The translations under genes were made by a program, and so were the position numbers. Of a stretch of 10,519 bases of DNA, positions 1-7,234 are shown in pieces. Every line of letters begins with the position of its first letter. Within the stretch, counting starts at the first letter, position 1. Under the pieces are notes generated by a model. It saw only the letters and a program-made list of their open reading frames with translations. It was not told where the DNA came from and did no database searches. This DNA is from an uncultured Lachnospiraceae bacterium (GTDB lineage: Bacteria > Bacillota > Clostridia > Lachnospirales > Lachnospiraceae). The stretch lies in the NCBI GenBank assembly GCA_910579085.1, contig CAJTRU010000099.1, positions 1-10,519 of the forward strand, read 5' to 3'.

Positions 1-11
1 CTCATGATTCT

Positions 12-39
12 ATTATACAGCATCCAGTTTCTCTGTCAA
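12..39 (-). promoter_or_regulatory. Leftward sigma-A promoter for a gene outside the window
   Basis: Read on the minus strand, TTGACA (34-39) is followed after 16 bp by TATAAT (12-17), so both hexamers are perfect consensus. Transcription would start near position 5 and leave the window to the left. The AT-rich run just upstream (42-60) could act as an UP element. The perfect CIRCE at 58-84 lies 18 bp upstream of this -35. The gene it drives is not visible. Confidence 0.6.
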
Positions 40-57
40 GGTTTTTTGCTCAAAAAA

Positions 58-84
58 TTAGCACTCTTTTGAAAAGAGTGCTAA
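58..84. promoter_or_regulatory. CIRCE operator (HrcA binding site), perfect match
   Basis: TTAGCACTC (58-66), nine spacer bases, then GAGTGCTAA (76-84): an exact match to the CIRCE consensus TTAGCACTC-N9-GAGTGCTAA. CIRCE is the operator of the heat-shock repressor HrcA. It lies 7 bp upstream of the htpG -35 and between two divergent promoters, so it could affect both. CIRCE more often overlaps or follows the promoter, so this upstream position is somewhat unusual. Confidence 0.95.
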
Positions 85-91
85 AAAACTC

Positions 92-120
92 TTGACTTTT
101 TTTAACAGCCGTATTATTAT
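92..120 (+). promoter_or_regulatory. htpG promoter (sigma-A type)
   Basis: TTGACT (92-97), a 17-bp spacer, then TATTAT (115-120), five of six consensus bases in each hexamer at the ideal spacing. The predicted start is near 127, giving a leader of about 90 nt before htpG. The promoter is bracketed by the perfect CIRCE upstream and a CIRCE-like element downstream. Confidence 0.7.
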
Positions 121-136
121 ACCTTTTGTAAGTTTG

Positions 137-163
137 TTAGCAGTCTTTATATTTGGTTGCTAA
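137..163. promoter_or_regulatory. Degenerate second CIRCE-like element in the htpG leader
   Basis: TTAGCAGTC (137-145), nine spacer bases, GGTTGCTAA (155-163): 15 of 18 arm positions match CIRCE, with the same 9-bp spacing. It lies just downstream of the predicted transcription start, the usual place for a CIRCE. The mismatches fall so that the RNA arms still pair completely through two G-U wobbles, so a leader hairpin would remain even if HrcA binding is weakened. That HrcA binds here is inference. Confidence 0.55.
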
Positions 164-205
164 TAATAGGGACGGATATATTTATGATATTTTTTAATAA
201 AGAAT

Positions 206-210
206 AGGAG
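206..210 (+). promoter_or_regulatory. Ribosome binding site that decides the htpG start
   Basis: AGGAG at 206-210 lies 8 nt before ATG 219 but only 2 nt before the in-frame ATG 213. The spacing favours 219. Confidence 0.7.
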
Positions 211-218
211 AGATGAAT

Positions 219-2312
219 ATGCAGAACAAAAAAGGCAGCTTATCTATTGAATCAGAGAATATGTTCCCGATTATTAAGAAGTGGCTTTATTCAGACCACG
301 ATATTTTTATAAGGGAACTTATTTCAAATGGCTGTGATGCTATTACTAAATTAAAGAAACTTGATATTATGGGTGAATATACACTTCCTGATGGTTTTAA
401 GGCAGAAATACAGGTTGTTGTTGATACAGAGGGCAAAACTATTTCATTTACTGATACAGGCCTTGGAATGACTGCTGATGAAGTTGATGAATACATTAAC
501 CAGGTAGCATTTTCGGGAGCTACAGATTTCCTTGAGAAATATAAGGATAAAACTAATGAAGAGCAGATAATTGGACATTTTGGCTTAGGTTTTTATTCTG
601 CATTTATGGTAGCTGACAGTGTATCTATTGACACATTGTCATGGAAGGAAGGTGCAGCACCTGTACATTGGGAGTCAGAAGGCGGAATTGAATTTGAAAT
701 GTCAGATGGGGACAAAGAAAGCGTTGGAACAACAATTACCCTCTATCTTTCTGAGGACAGCCTTGAGTTTGCTAATGAATACAGGGTAAGGGAAGTCCTT
801 TCAAAATATTGTTCATTTATGCCTGTTGAAATATTCCTTTCAAAAGCAAATGCAGAACAGGAATATGAAACAATAGATAAAGAAGATTTAAGGGAAGATG
901 ATGTATTAGTTGAAACCATAATTGAGGAGGCTAAGACAGAAGAGCGTGAGAATGAAAATGGTGAGAAAGAAGTAGTTGAGGTTTCACCACGCAAGGAAAA
1001 GGCAAAGATTAACAAGCGCCCTGTTTCACTTAGCACAACAACACCTCTCTGGATGAAACACCCTAATGATTGTACTGATGAAGAATACAAGGAATTCTAC
1101 AGGACAGTGTTTAATGATTATAAAGAACCATTATTCTGGATACATTTGAATATGGATTACCCATTTAACTTAAAGGGAATTCTGTATTTCCCAAAAGTAA
1201 ATACGGAATATGATAATCTTGATGGTGTAATTAAGCTTTATAACAACCAGGTATTTATTGCTGATAATATTAAGGAAGTAATACCAGAATTCCTTATGCT
1301 GCTTAAAGGTGTAATTGACTGTCCTGACCTTCCTCTGAATGTATCAAGAAGTGCTTTGCAGAATGACGGTTTTGTAAGAAAAATCTCTGATTATATTACA
1401 AAGAAAGTTGCAGACAAGCTCTCTGGCATGTACAAGGTTGACAGGGAGAATTATGAGAAATACTGGGAAGATATCAGTCCGTTTATTAAATATGGATGCC
1501 TTAAAGATGATAAATTCCGTGAAAAGATGTCAGATTTTATAATCTTTAAAGATTTAAATGACAAGTATATTACACTGCCTGAATATATTGATGCTGCAAA
1601 GGGAACAGACACTTCAGAAGACAGTGGGGAAGAAGTAGTTGTAGAAGACAGTGTAGAAAGTGCTGAAGCTGCTGATAGTGAAGAACAGGAAGAGAAAGAA
1701 GAAGAGCCAGCAACAGTTTACTATGTTACAGACATGCAGCAGCAGAGCCAGTATGTCAATATGTTTAAGGAACAGGAATTAAATGCTGTAATTTTAAGCC
1801 ATCCTATAGACCAGCCTTTTATTTCACAGTTAGAACAGGGTGATTTAAAAGTTAAATTCCAGCGTATTGATGCAGGACTTAATGAAACCATGACAGAAGA
1901 AGCTGATGAGGAAACAATAAAGGCACAGACAGAAACTCTAAGTGAAATATTTAAAAAGGCACTTGGCAAGGAAAACCTTGAAGTAAAGGTTGAAAAACTT
2001 AAGAACGCAAATATTTCATCAATGGTTACACTTCCAGAAGAAACAAGGCGTATGCAGGATATGATGAAAATGTACAGTGCAGGCGGCGCAGGCATGGACT
2101 CAGATATGTTTGGCGGTGGTGAAACACTTGTGCTTAACTCTTCTAATAAGCTTGTACAGTATATACTTGATAATAAGGAAGGGGAGCATACAGACCTGTT
2201 CTGTAAACAGCTTTACGACCTTGCAATAATTGCAAATAAACCACTTAAAGCGGCAGAGATGACAGGATTTATTGCAAGAAGCAATGAAATAATGATGCTG
2301 CTTGCAGAATAA
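219..2312 (+). CDS. htpG: Molecular chaperone HtpG (Hsp90 family)
   Basis: A cytosolic ATP-dependent chaperone that works as a homodimer to remodel partly folded client proteins. The N-terminal GHKL ATPase domain shows E33, N37 and D40 in ELISNGCDA, D79 in DTGLGMT, and the lid motif GHFGLGFYSAF from residue 119. A charged linker at about 230-265 leads into the middle domain (PLWMKHP, then KEPLFWIHLNMDYPFNLKGILYFP split over adjoining strands), with the catalytic-loop Arg at 377 in SRSALQ. The C-terminal dimerisation domain follows. There is no MEEVD tail, as expected in bacteria. ATG 219 gives 697 residues; ATG 213 would add two, but its ribosome site is too close. Length is somewhat above the roughly 625 of E. 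coli HtpG, mainly because of the linker and a 36-residue acidic insert at about 462-497. It is monocistronic, with its own promoter, CIRCE control and terminator. Confidence 0.97.
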   Translation: MQNKKGSLSIESENMFPIIKKWLYSDHDIFIRELISNGCDAITKLKKLDIMGEYTLPDGFKAEIQVVVDTEGKTISFTDTGLGMTADEVDEYINQVAFSGATDFLEKYKDKTNEEQIIGHFGLGFYSAFMVADSVSIDTLSWKEGAAPVHWESEGGIEFEMSDGDKESVGTTITLYLSEDSLEFANEYRVREVLSKYCSFMPVEIFLSKANAEQEYETIDKEDLREDDVLVETIIEEAKTEERENENGEKEVVEVSPRKEKAKINKRPVSLSTTTPLWMKHPNDCTDEEYKEFYRTVFNDYKEPLFWIHLNMDYPFNLKGILYFPKVNTEYDNLDGVIKLYNNQVFIADNIKEVIPEFLMLLKGVIDCPDLPLNVSRSALQNDGFVRKISDYITKKVADKLSGMYKVDRENYEKYWEDISPFIKYGCLKDDKFREKMSDFIIFKDLNDKYITLPEYIDAAKGTDTSEDSGEEVVVEDSVESAEAADSEEQEEKEEEPATVYYVTDMQQQSQYVNMFKEQELNAVILSHPIDQPFISQLEQGDLKVKFQRIDAGLNETMTEEADEETIKAQTETLSEIFKKALGKENLEVKVEKLKNANISSMVTLPEETRRMQDMMKMYSAGGAGMDSDMFGGGETLVLNSSNKLVQYILDNKEGEHTDLFCKQLYDLAIIANKPLKAAEMTGFIARSNEIMMLLAE

Positions 2313-2333
2313 AATAATATATATTTTTTTTAT

Positions 2334-2381
2334 AAGTACATGGAAAATTAGCAGAGTATGCGGTTTTCCGTGTACTTTTTT
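2334..2381 (+). terminator. Intrinsic terminator of htpG
   Basis: A 14-bp stem, AAGTACATGGAAAA (2334-2347) with TTTTCCGTGTACTT (2364-2377), contains one G-U pair, a 16-nt loop, and runs into a T tract (2376-2381). It lies 21 nt after the htpG stop codon and separates htpG from the next operon. The A-rich left arm may also let it work on the opposite strand. Confidence 0.8.
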
Positions 2382-2402
2382 ATTGTTGCTATCTTCTTTT
2401 GA

Positions 2403-2440
2403 TGTCCATTGCTGTCCATAAACATTCTTTTACTGTCCAT
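2403..2440 (+). repeat. Three direct copies of TGTCCAT
   Basis: TGTCCAT occurs at 2403-2409, 2413-2419 and 2434-2440. The starts are 10 and 21 bp apart, close to one and two helical turns. The repeats lie between the htpG terminator and the transporter promoter, about 45-80 bp upstream of that -35. They might be a binding array for a regulator, but no known factor is recognised. Confidence 0.45.
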
Positions 2441-2485
2441 AACCTTTTTCTTTAATAAGTTTATAAATTATTTATAATTAAAAGA

Positions 2486-2514
2486 TTGACTATTAGTCAT
2501 TTTTGTGTTATTGT
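2486..2514 (+). promoter_or_regulatory. Promoter of the transporter operon
   Basis: TTGACT (2486-2491), a 17-bp spacer, then TATTGT (2509-2514). Transcription should start near 2521. Directly upstream is an AT-only palindrome, TTATAAATTATTTATAA (2461-2477), that could serve as an UP element. The -35 is embedded in the first putative TetR operator. Confidence 0.65.
2487..2499. promoter_or_regulatory. Putative TetR operator 1, over the -35
   Basis: TGACTATTAGTCA is a perfect 13-bp palindrome (one central base) that overlaps the -35 box, so bound repressor would block RNA polymerase. It matches operator 2 at 11 of 13 positions. The cognate protein is probably the TetR-family repressor encoded last in this operon; that link is inference from position and symmetry. 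Confidence 0.7.
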
Positions 2515-2527
2515 ACTTAACAAGAAA

Positions 2528-2540
2528 TGACCAATAGTCA
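2528..2540. promoter_or_regulatory. Putative TetR operator 2, after the transcription start
   Basis: TGACCAATAGTCA is an imperfect copy of operator 1, centred 41 bp downstream of it, about four helical turns, so both sites would face the same side of the DNA. It overlaps the ATG at 2527, which argues that this ATG belongs to the control region and is not a translation start. Confidence 0.65.
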
Positions 2541-2594
2541 TTTGCTCTTGTGGATGCGCTGGTGCAGTTATTATGTACCAGGCTTAATTCTGGG

Positions 2595-2602
2595 AAAGGT
2601 GG
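2595..2602 (+). promoter_or_regulatory. Ribosome binding site that decides the transporter start
   Basis: AAAGGTGG (one base from AAAGGAGG) lies 8 nt before ATG 2611. The in-frame ATG at 2527 has no such site and lies within operator 2. Confidence 0.75.
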
Positions 2603-2610
2603 ATAAGAGG

Positions 2611-4746
2611 ATGATTACTTTAGGCAAATGGATTACGAAACATAAAAACATTATATTACTGGTTGCTGTAATCTTATTAGTACCATCTGCAATTGGTTAC
2701 GTGACTACACGTGTCAATTATGATGTATTAAGTTACCTGCCAGCTACACTTGAAACGGTTGAGGGACAGGATATTCTGGTGGATGAGTTTGGAATGGGTG
2801 CTTTTTCGATGGTTATAGCAGAAGGAATGACCATGAAAGAGGCGGCAGATTTAGAGAAGCAGATTGAGGGTATTAACCATGTAACGGACGTTTTATGGTA
2901 TGATGACTTTCTGGATATTTCAGTACCAACAGGAATGATGCCAAAGAAGCTGCAAGATGCTTTCTTTAATGGTGATGCAACAATGATGATTGCATTATTT
3001 GATAATACAACATCTGCTGATGATACAATGGAAGCCATTACAGATATAAGAAATACAGTAGGCAAAAATGTATTTGCAAGCGGTATGTCAGGTGTTGTTA
3101 CAGATATTAAGAACCTTGCACTTAAAGAAATGCCAGTTTACGTTGTTATAGCTTCACTTCTAAGCCTGCTTGTTCTTTTTATAACAATGAATTCGTTTTT
3201 AACACCTGTAATTTTCCTTGTTAATATAGGAATGGCAGTTGTCTATAACCTGGGAAGCAATATATTCCTTGGTGAGATTTCATATATTACACAGGCACTT
3301 GCGGCAGTGTTACAGCTTGCAGTTACAATGGATTATTCAATATTCCTGCTGGAAAGCTACGAAGCTAACAAGGAAAGATATCCTGGTGACAATAAAAGGG
3401 CTATGTCACATGCAATAAGCAACACATTTATATCAGTATCAAGCAGTTCAGTAACCACTATTGCAGGATTTCTGGCACTCTGCTTTATGACATTTAAGCT
3501 TGGGACTAATATAGGCATAGTAATGTCAAAGGGCGTTGTAATTGGTGTTGTAGCATGTGTAACAGTGCTTCCTGCAATGATACTTACATTTGACAAAGCT
3601 ATTGAAAAGACAACACACAGGGAAATAATCCCGTCGCTTGGCAAGCTGTCAAATGGCATTATAAAAGGAAGATGGGTTGCAATTATATTATTCCTTATAG
3701 TGCTTGTGCCAGCAGTGCATGGCAATAGCAATTATGAAATTTATTATAACATTGACAAATCACTTCCAAAGGATATACCAAGTGCAGAAGCAAATGACAA
3801 ACTTAAAAAAGAATTTGACATGAGCAATGTCCATATGGTGCTTTTAAAAGACGGTCTGGCTGCCAAGGAAAAGAACCAGATGATTAAAGAAATAGAAGAA
3901 GTTGATGGTGTTAAATGGGTTATAGGCATTAATTCACTTATAGGTTCTAACTTTCCAGATACAATGATACCAAGTGATATTAAGGAAATGCTTAAAACAG
4001 ATAATTATGAATTACAATTTGTATGTTCTGACTATGCGTCTGCAACTGATGAAGTAAATACACAGATTGCAGAAATGTCTGGTATAGTTAAAAGTTACCA
4101 GGAAGATGCAATGGTAATAGGTGAAGCACCACTTATGAAGGACTTATCAGATGTTACAGACATTGACTTAAAAAATGTAAATTATATTTCTATAGCAGCA
4201 ATTTTCCTTATAATTTTAATAACATTTAAGTCAATATCAATACCTGTAATACTTGTAGCAGTAATTGAATTTGCAATTGCTTGTAATATGGCAGTCCCGT
4301 TTTATACAGATACACCACTTCCATTTGTAGCAAGTATAGTTATAGGCACAATACAGCTTGGGGCAACAGTTGACTATGCAATACTTATGACAAACAGGTA
4401 CCATAAAGAGCGTACTGTAAACGGGCTCAGTAAAAAAGAGGCAATAAGCATAGCACATAATACCTCCATTAAATCAATACTTACAAGCGGTTTCTGTTTC
4501 TTTGCTGCAACATTCGGAGTATCAGCATATTCGGAAATTGATATGATAAGCTCAATATGTACACTTCTTTCAAGGGGCGCAGTAATAAGTATGGTAGTTG
4601 TTATATTTATACTTCCGGCAATGCTGTGGGTATTTGATGGCATTATAGCAAGGACATCGCTTGATATGATAAAAGCAAAAGTTGCACACAGGGACAGCAT
4701 AAAAAATGAAATTCCTGTTATAAATGAAAAATCTGTATCAAATTAA
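2611..4746 (+). CDS. MMPL/RND-type membrane transporter
   Basis: A polytopic cytoplasmic-membrane exporter of the MMPL branch of the RND superfamily, driven by proton flow in known relatives; the substrate is unknown. The 711-residue protein from ATG 2611 shows the RND internal duplication. TM1 is at about 13-33, followed by a large outer domain. TM2-6 span about 174-330, with an Asp-Tyr in TM4 (D241, TMDYSIFLLESY). TM7 is near 354-371, then a second outer domain. TM8-12 span about 524-675, with the matching D588 in VDYAILMTNRY. These paired intramembrane Asp residues are the usual proton-relay positions. The start RVNYDVLSYLP after TM1 is typical of clostridial members. It is first in an operon with the heptad protein and the TetR gene, behind a promoter carrying two putative TetR operators. 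Family assignment is firm; drug or lipid export is only inference. Confidence 0.93.
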   Translation: MITLGKWITKHKNIILLVAVILLVPSAIGYVTTRVNYDVLSYLPATLETVEGQDILVDEFGMGAFSMVIAEGMTMKEAADLEKQIEGINHVTDVLWYDDFLDISVPTGMMPKKLQDAFFNGDATMMIALFDNTTSADDTMEAITDIRNTVGKNVFASGMSGVVTDIKNLALKEMPVYVVIASLLSLLVLFITMNSFLTPVIFLVNIGMAVVYNLGSNIFLGEISYITQALAAVLQLAVTMDYSIFLLESYEANKERYPGDNKRAMSHAISNTFISVSSSSVTTIAGFLALCFMTFKLGTNIGIVMSKGVVIGVVACVTVLPAMILTFDKAIEKTTHREIIPSLGKLSNGIIKGRWVAIILFLIVLVPAVHGNSNYEIYYNIDKSLPKDIPSAEANDKLKKEFDMSNVHMVLLKDGLAAKEKNQMIKEIEEVDGVKWVIGINSLIGSNFPDTMIPSDIKEMLKTDNYELQFVCSDYASATDEVNTQIAEMSGIVKSYQEDAMVIGEAPLMKDLSDVTDIDLKNVNYISIAAIFLIILITFKSISIPVILVAVIEFAIACNMAVPFYTDTPLPFVASIVIGTIQLGATVDYAILMTNRYHKERTVNGLSKKEAISIAHNTSIKSILTSGFCFFAATFGVSAYSEIDMISSICTLLSRGAVISMVVVIFILPAMLWVFDGIIARTSLDMIKAKVAHRDSIKNEIPVINEKSVSN

Positions 4747-4826
4747 AAGAATACAAAAAGTTAAAAGAATAAAAAATCAAACAAGGTAAATAATGGAAAT
4801 ATATTTTATACACAGTTTTGTGCCTG

Positions 4827-4870
4827 TGCGCTGCTTGCCACAAAGCTGGATACGTGCTAAAAGCAGCGCA
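4827..4870 (+). promoter_or_regulatory. Perfect 10-bp hairpin between transporter and heptad gene
   Basis: TGCGCTGCTT (4827-4836) and AAGCAGCGCA (4861-4870) are exact reverse complements around a 24-nt loop. The stem is GC-rich in an AT-rich region and ends 5 nt before the AGAGGA ribosome site of the next gene. No T tract follows, so it is not a normal terminator. A role in mRNA processing, stability or differential expression of the two genes is inference. Confidence 0.6.
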
Positions 4871-4874
4871 GAAA

Positions 4875-4880
4875 AGAGGA
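4875..4880 (+). promoter_or_regulatory. Ribosome binding site that decides the heptad-protein start
   Basis: AGAGGA lies 5 nt before ATG 4886, where a signal-like N-terminus begins. The upstream in-frame ATG at 4793 has no comparable site, and its extension would run through the hairpin. Confidence 0.7.
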
Positions 4881-4885
4881 TAATT

Positions 4886-7213
4886 ATGAAAAAAAATTTA
4901 AAGAAAATTATGGTTACTAGTGTAAGCGGGCTTTTAGCAGCAGGGCTGCTTGTTGGAAGTGTTGATTATGCTTCACATATGTTTGTACTTACAAACAGGG
5001 CAGTTGCAAAACAGGCTGAAAGAATTTCAGAAGAGATAAAAGCGTCTTCCAGTTCAGGACTTTCTTCTTCTAAGCCTTCAAAGCAGGAAACAGTTTACCA
5101 GACACTTGATGCAAATGGCAAACCTACGGATACTGTAGTATCTGACTGGCTTAAAAATGCAGGCACTAATTCAGAATTAAAGGATATCTCAAACCTTAAA
5201 GATATTTCAAATACAAAGGGTGATGAGGAATTTACCCAGGATGGCAAGGAAATTGTATGGAATACTGCCAGCGAGGATATATATTACCAGGGCAAAACAG
5301 ATAAGCAAAGCCCTGTAGGCATTGGACTTTCATATAAACTGGATGGCAAAGAAGTTGATGTCAATGATATTGCAGGCCAGAGCGGGAAGCTTGAAATCAA
5401 TATAAAATATACAAACTCATCAAAGAAAACTGTAAAAATTGATGGCAAGGAAACAGATATTTACACACCGTTTGTAATGGTAACAGGAATGATACTTCCT
5501 GTAGAGAAATTTAAAAATATTTCAATCGACAACGGAAATGTGATTTCTGAAGGAAACAACAATATTGTTGTAGCATATGGGATGCCAGGGCTTGCAGAAA
5601 GCCTTGGCCTTGACAATCTTGATTTGGGCAAGGATGTTTCTATTGACTTAGGCAAATTAAGTGATAAAATAACAGATACAGTTAAAATTACAGCAGATGT
5701 TGAAAATTTTGAACTTAAGTCTTCTTATACTATTGCAACATCAGAGTTTTTCAGTGATTTAGACCTTGATAAAATTGATGGTACTGATGAACTTACAGAT
5801 AAAATGGATGAATTATCAGATGCAGCTAAAGAGCTGGTTAATGGTTCAGGAAAGATTGAAAGTAATTTAAGCAAGCTTGACAACAAATTTGGTGATTACT
5901 CAGATGCAATTGGTACACTTGATAAAAGTGCTGGCAAACTTGACGAGGGTGCAGGAAAGTTAAAGAAAGGCATTGACTCATATACAGAAGGTGCAGACCA
6001 GCTTCTTGATGGTGTTATAACTTATGCTGATGGTACAAAGACCCTTGCAAAAAGCGCAAAAGAATATGCCAGAAATACAAAGAAGCTTGTAAATAAAACA
6101 GGCCAACTTAAAACAAAGGGAACAGAAGTGCTTGCCGCTGGCTCATCACAATTTTCTGCTGGCTTAAATAAATATGTTTCAACAATCAGCCAGATTTTAT
6201 CATCAGATACACTTTCTGGTGTAGTAAAAGGATTTTCGGCAATCCATACAGGTGCAGGGCAGTTAAAAGATGCAACAGCCCAGTTAAGTGCAGGTGTAGA
6301 CAGCTTAGAGGCAGGCATGGACAAAGTTAATGATGCTGCAAGGAATATTACACAGTATAATGATGAAGTAGACGGCTATATTGCAGAACTGAAGAAACTT
6401 TATGCAGGGGCAGAAGATGAGAGTGAGAAGGCTGCTATTATGGCTATTATTAATTATGTAGGCACAGCCCAGAAAGCAGGAAGCGGAATAGAAGCAGCAA
6501 CATGCCCAGGAAGTGACATGGAAACAGGGTTTGCCAAAGTATCAGGCGGGTTGTCAGCAGTATCAGACGGGTTAACAGAAATAGAGTCTAAAACAGATGC
6601 AAGTGCGCTTAATGGCGGGGCAGCAGGAAATCTTACGGACAGCATAGCACAGCTTAAAGAAGCAGGAAACACACTTGTTTCAACATATGATACACAGCTT
6701 GATGCTGGAATTAAGAGCCTTGATGAAAACACAGGTGCACTTTACAGTGCAGGCCAGACACTGGTTTCAAATAACCAGAAGCTTACAGATGGTGCAAATA
6801 CACTTATTAATAATACAGGAACAATTAAGAAAAACAGTAAAAAGCTAGTATCAAACAGTGGCACATTGCGTGATGGAATAAAAACACTTGCAGATGGCAC
6901 TGGAAAGCTTGTAGAAGGTGTAGCAAAGCTTGTAAGCAAGACGGGTGATGTATCTGATGCATTAGGCCAGCTTGCAGATGGTGCAGGCACACTTGCAGAT
7001 GGCATGGCAGAATTCAGGCGTGATGGTGTAAATAAGCTTACAGGTACAGTAGATGACATGCTTAGTTCAGGCAGCAATTTACACAGCAGGCTGGAAAAGA
7101 TTGTAAATGCTTCTTCAAAATATAAGAGTTTCTCTGGCATACCTGAAGGAATGGACGGAAGTGTTAAGTTTATTATGTCAACATCAGCAGTAACAACTGA
7201 AGAAGAGGAATAA
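4886..7213 (+). CDS. Large extracytoplasmic LxxG-heptad protein, YhgE/Pip-like
   Basis: A 775-residue protein that is probably exported and anchored by its N-terminus. MKKNLKKIMV is followed by one hydrophobic segment (about 10-27), either a signal peptide or a membrane anchor. A globular region at about 60-300 includes TVYQTLDANGKPTDTVVSDW, DIYYQGKTDK and TPFVMVTGMILP, and resembles a family I recall beside MMPL genes in Lachnospiraceae. From about 300 to 740 the protein is built of Leu-x-x-Gly heptads (for example KLDEGAGKLKKGI, QLADGAGTLADGM), the repeat style of YhgE/Pip proteins, likely a long helical structure outside the membrane. Unlike classic YhgE it has no C-terminal membrane segments and ends in an acidic tail, TTEEEE. 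It lies between the transporter (139-nt gap with a hairpin) and the TetR gene (21-nt gap). It may be the pump's partner; its exact function is unknown. The family resemblance is from memory. Confidence 0.88.
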   Translation: MKKNLKKIMVTSVSGLLAAGLLVGSVDYASHMFVLTNRAVAKQAERISEEIKASSSSGLSSSKPSKQETVYQTLDANGKPTDTVVSDWLKNAGTNSELKDISNLKDISNTKGDEEFTQDGKEIVWNTASEDIYYQGKTDKQSPVGIGLSYKLDGKEVDVNDIAGQSGKLEINIKYTNSSKKTVKIDGKETDIYTPFVMVTGMILPVEKFKNISIDNGNVISEGNNNIVVAYGMPGLAESLGLDNLDLGKDVSIDLGKLSDKITDTVKITADVENFELKSSYTIATSEFFSDLDLDKIDGTDELTDKMDELSDAAKELVNGSGKIESNLSKLDNKFGDYSDAIGTLDKSAGKLDEGAGKLKKGIDSYTEGADQLLDGVITYADGTKTLAKSAKEYARNTKKLVNKTGQLKTKGTEVLAAGSSQFSAGLNKYVSTISQILSSDTLSGVVKGFSAIHTGAGQLKDATAQLSAGVDSLEAGMDKVNDAARNITQYNDEVDGYIAELKKLYAGAEDESEKAAIMAIINYVGTAQKAGSGIEAATCPGSDMETGFAKVSGGLSAVSDGLTEIESKTDASALNGGAAGNLTDSIAQLKEAGNTLVSTYDTQLDAGIKSLDENTGALYSAGQTLVSNNQKLTDGANTLINNTGTIKKNSKKLVSNSGTLRDGIKTLADGTGKLVEGVAKLVSKTGDVSDALGQLADGAGTLADGMAEFRRDGVNKLTGTVDDMLSSGSNLHSRLEKIVNASSKYKSFSGIPEGMDGSVKFIMSTSAVTTEEEE

Positions 7214-7221
7214 ACAAGATA

Positions 7222-7227
7222 AGAGGA
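7222..7227 (+). promoter_or_regulatory. Ribosome binding site that supports the TTG start
   Basis: AGAGGA lies 7 nt before TTG 7235. The nearby ATG at 7248 is out of frame, so the rare TTG start is well supported. Confidence 0.7.
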
Positions 7228-7234
7228 ATTAAAT

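Noticed and set aside
213..218. ATG 213 as the htpG start
   Set aside because: The AGGAG site would be only 2 nt away; ATG 219 has an 8-nt spacing.
2527..2610. 28-residue N-terminal extension of the transporter from ATG 2527
   Set aside because: This ATG is inside a putative operator, about 6 nt after the predicted transcription start, with no ribosome site. ATG 2611 has AAAGGTGG and the family's usual N-terminus.
4793..4885. 31-residue N-terminal extension of the heptad protein from ATG 4793
   Set aside because: It would place a non-signal sequence before the signal-like segment and run through the hairpin. ATG 4886 has AGAGGA at 5 nt.
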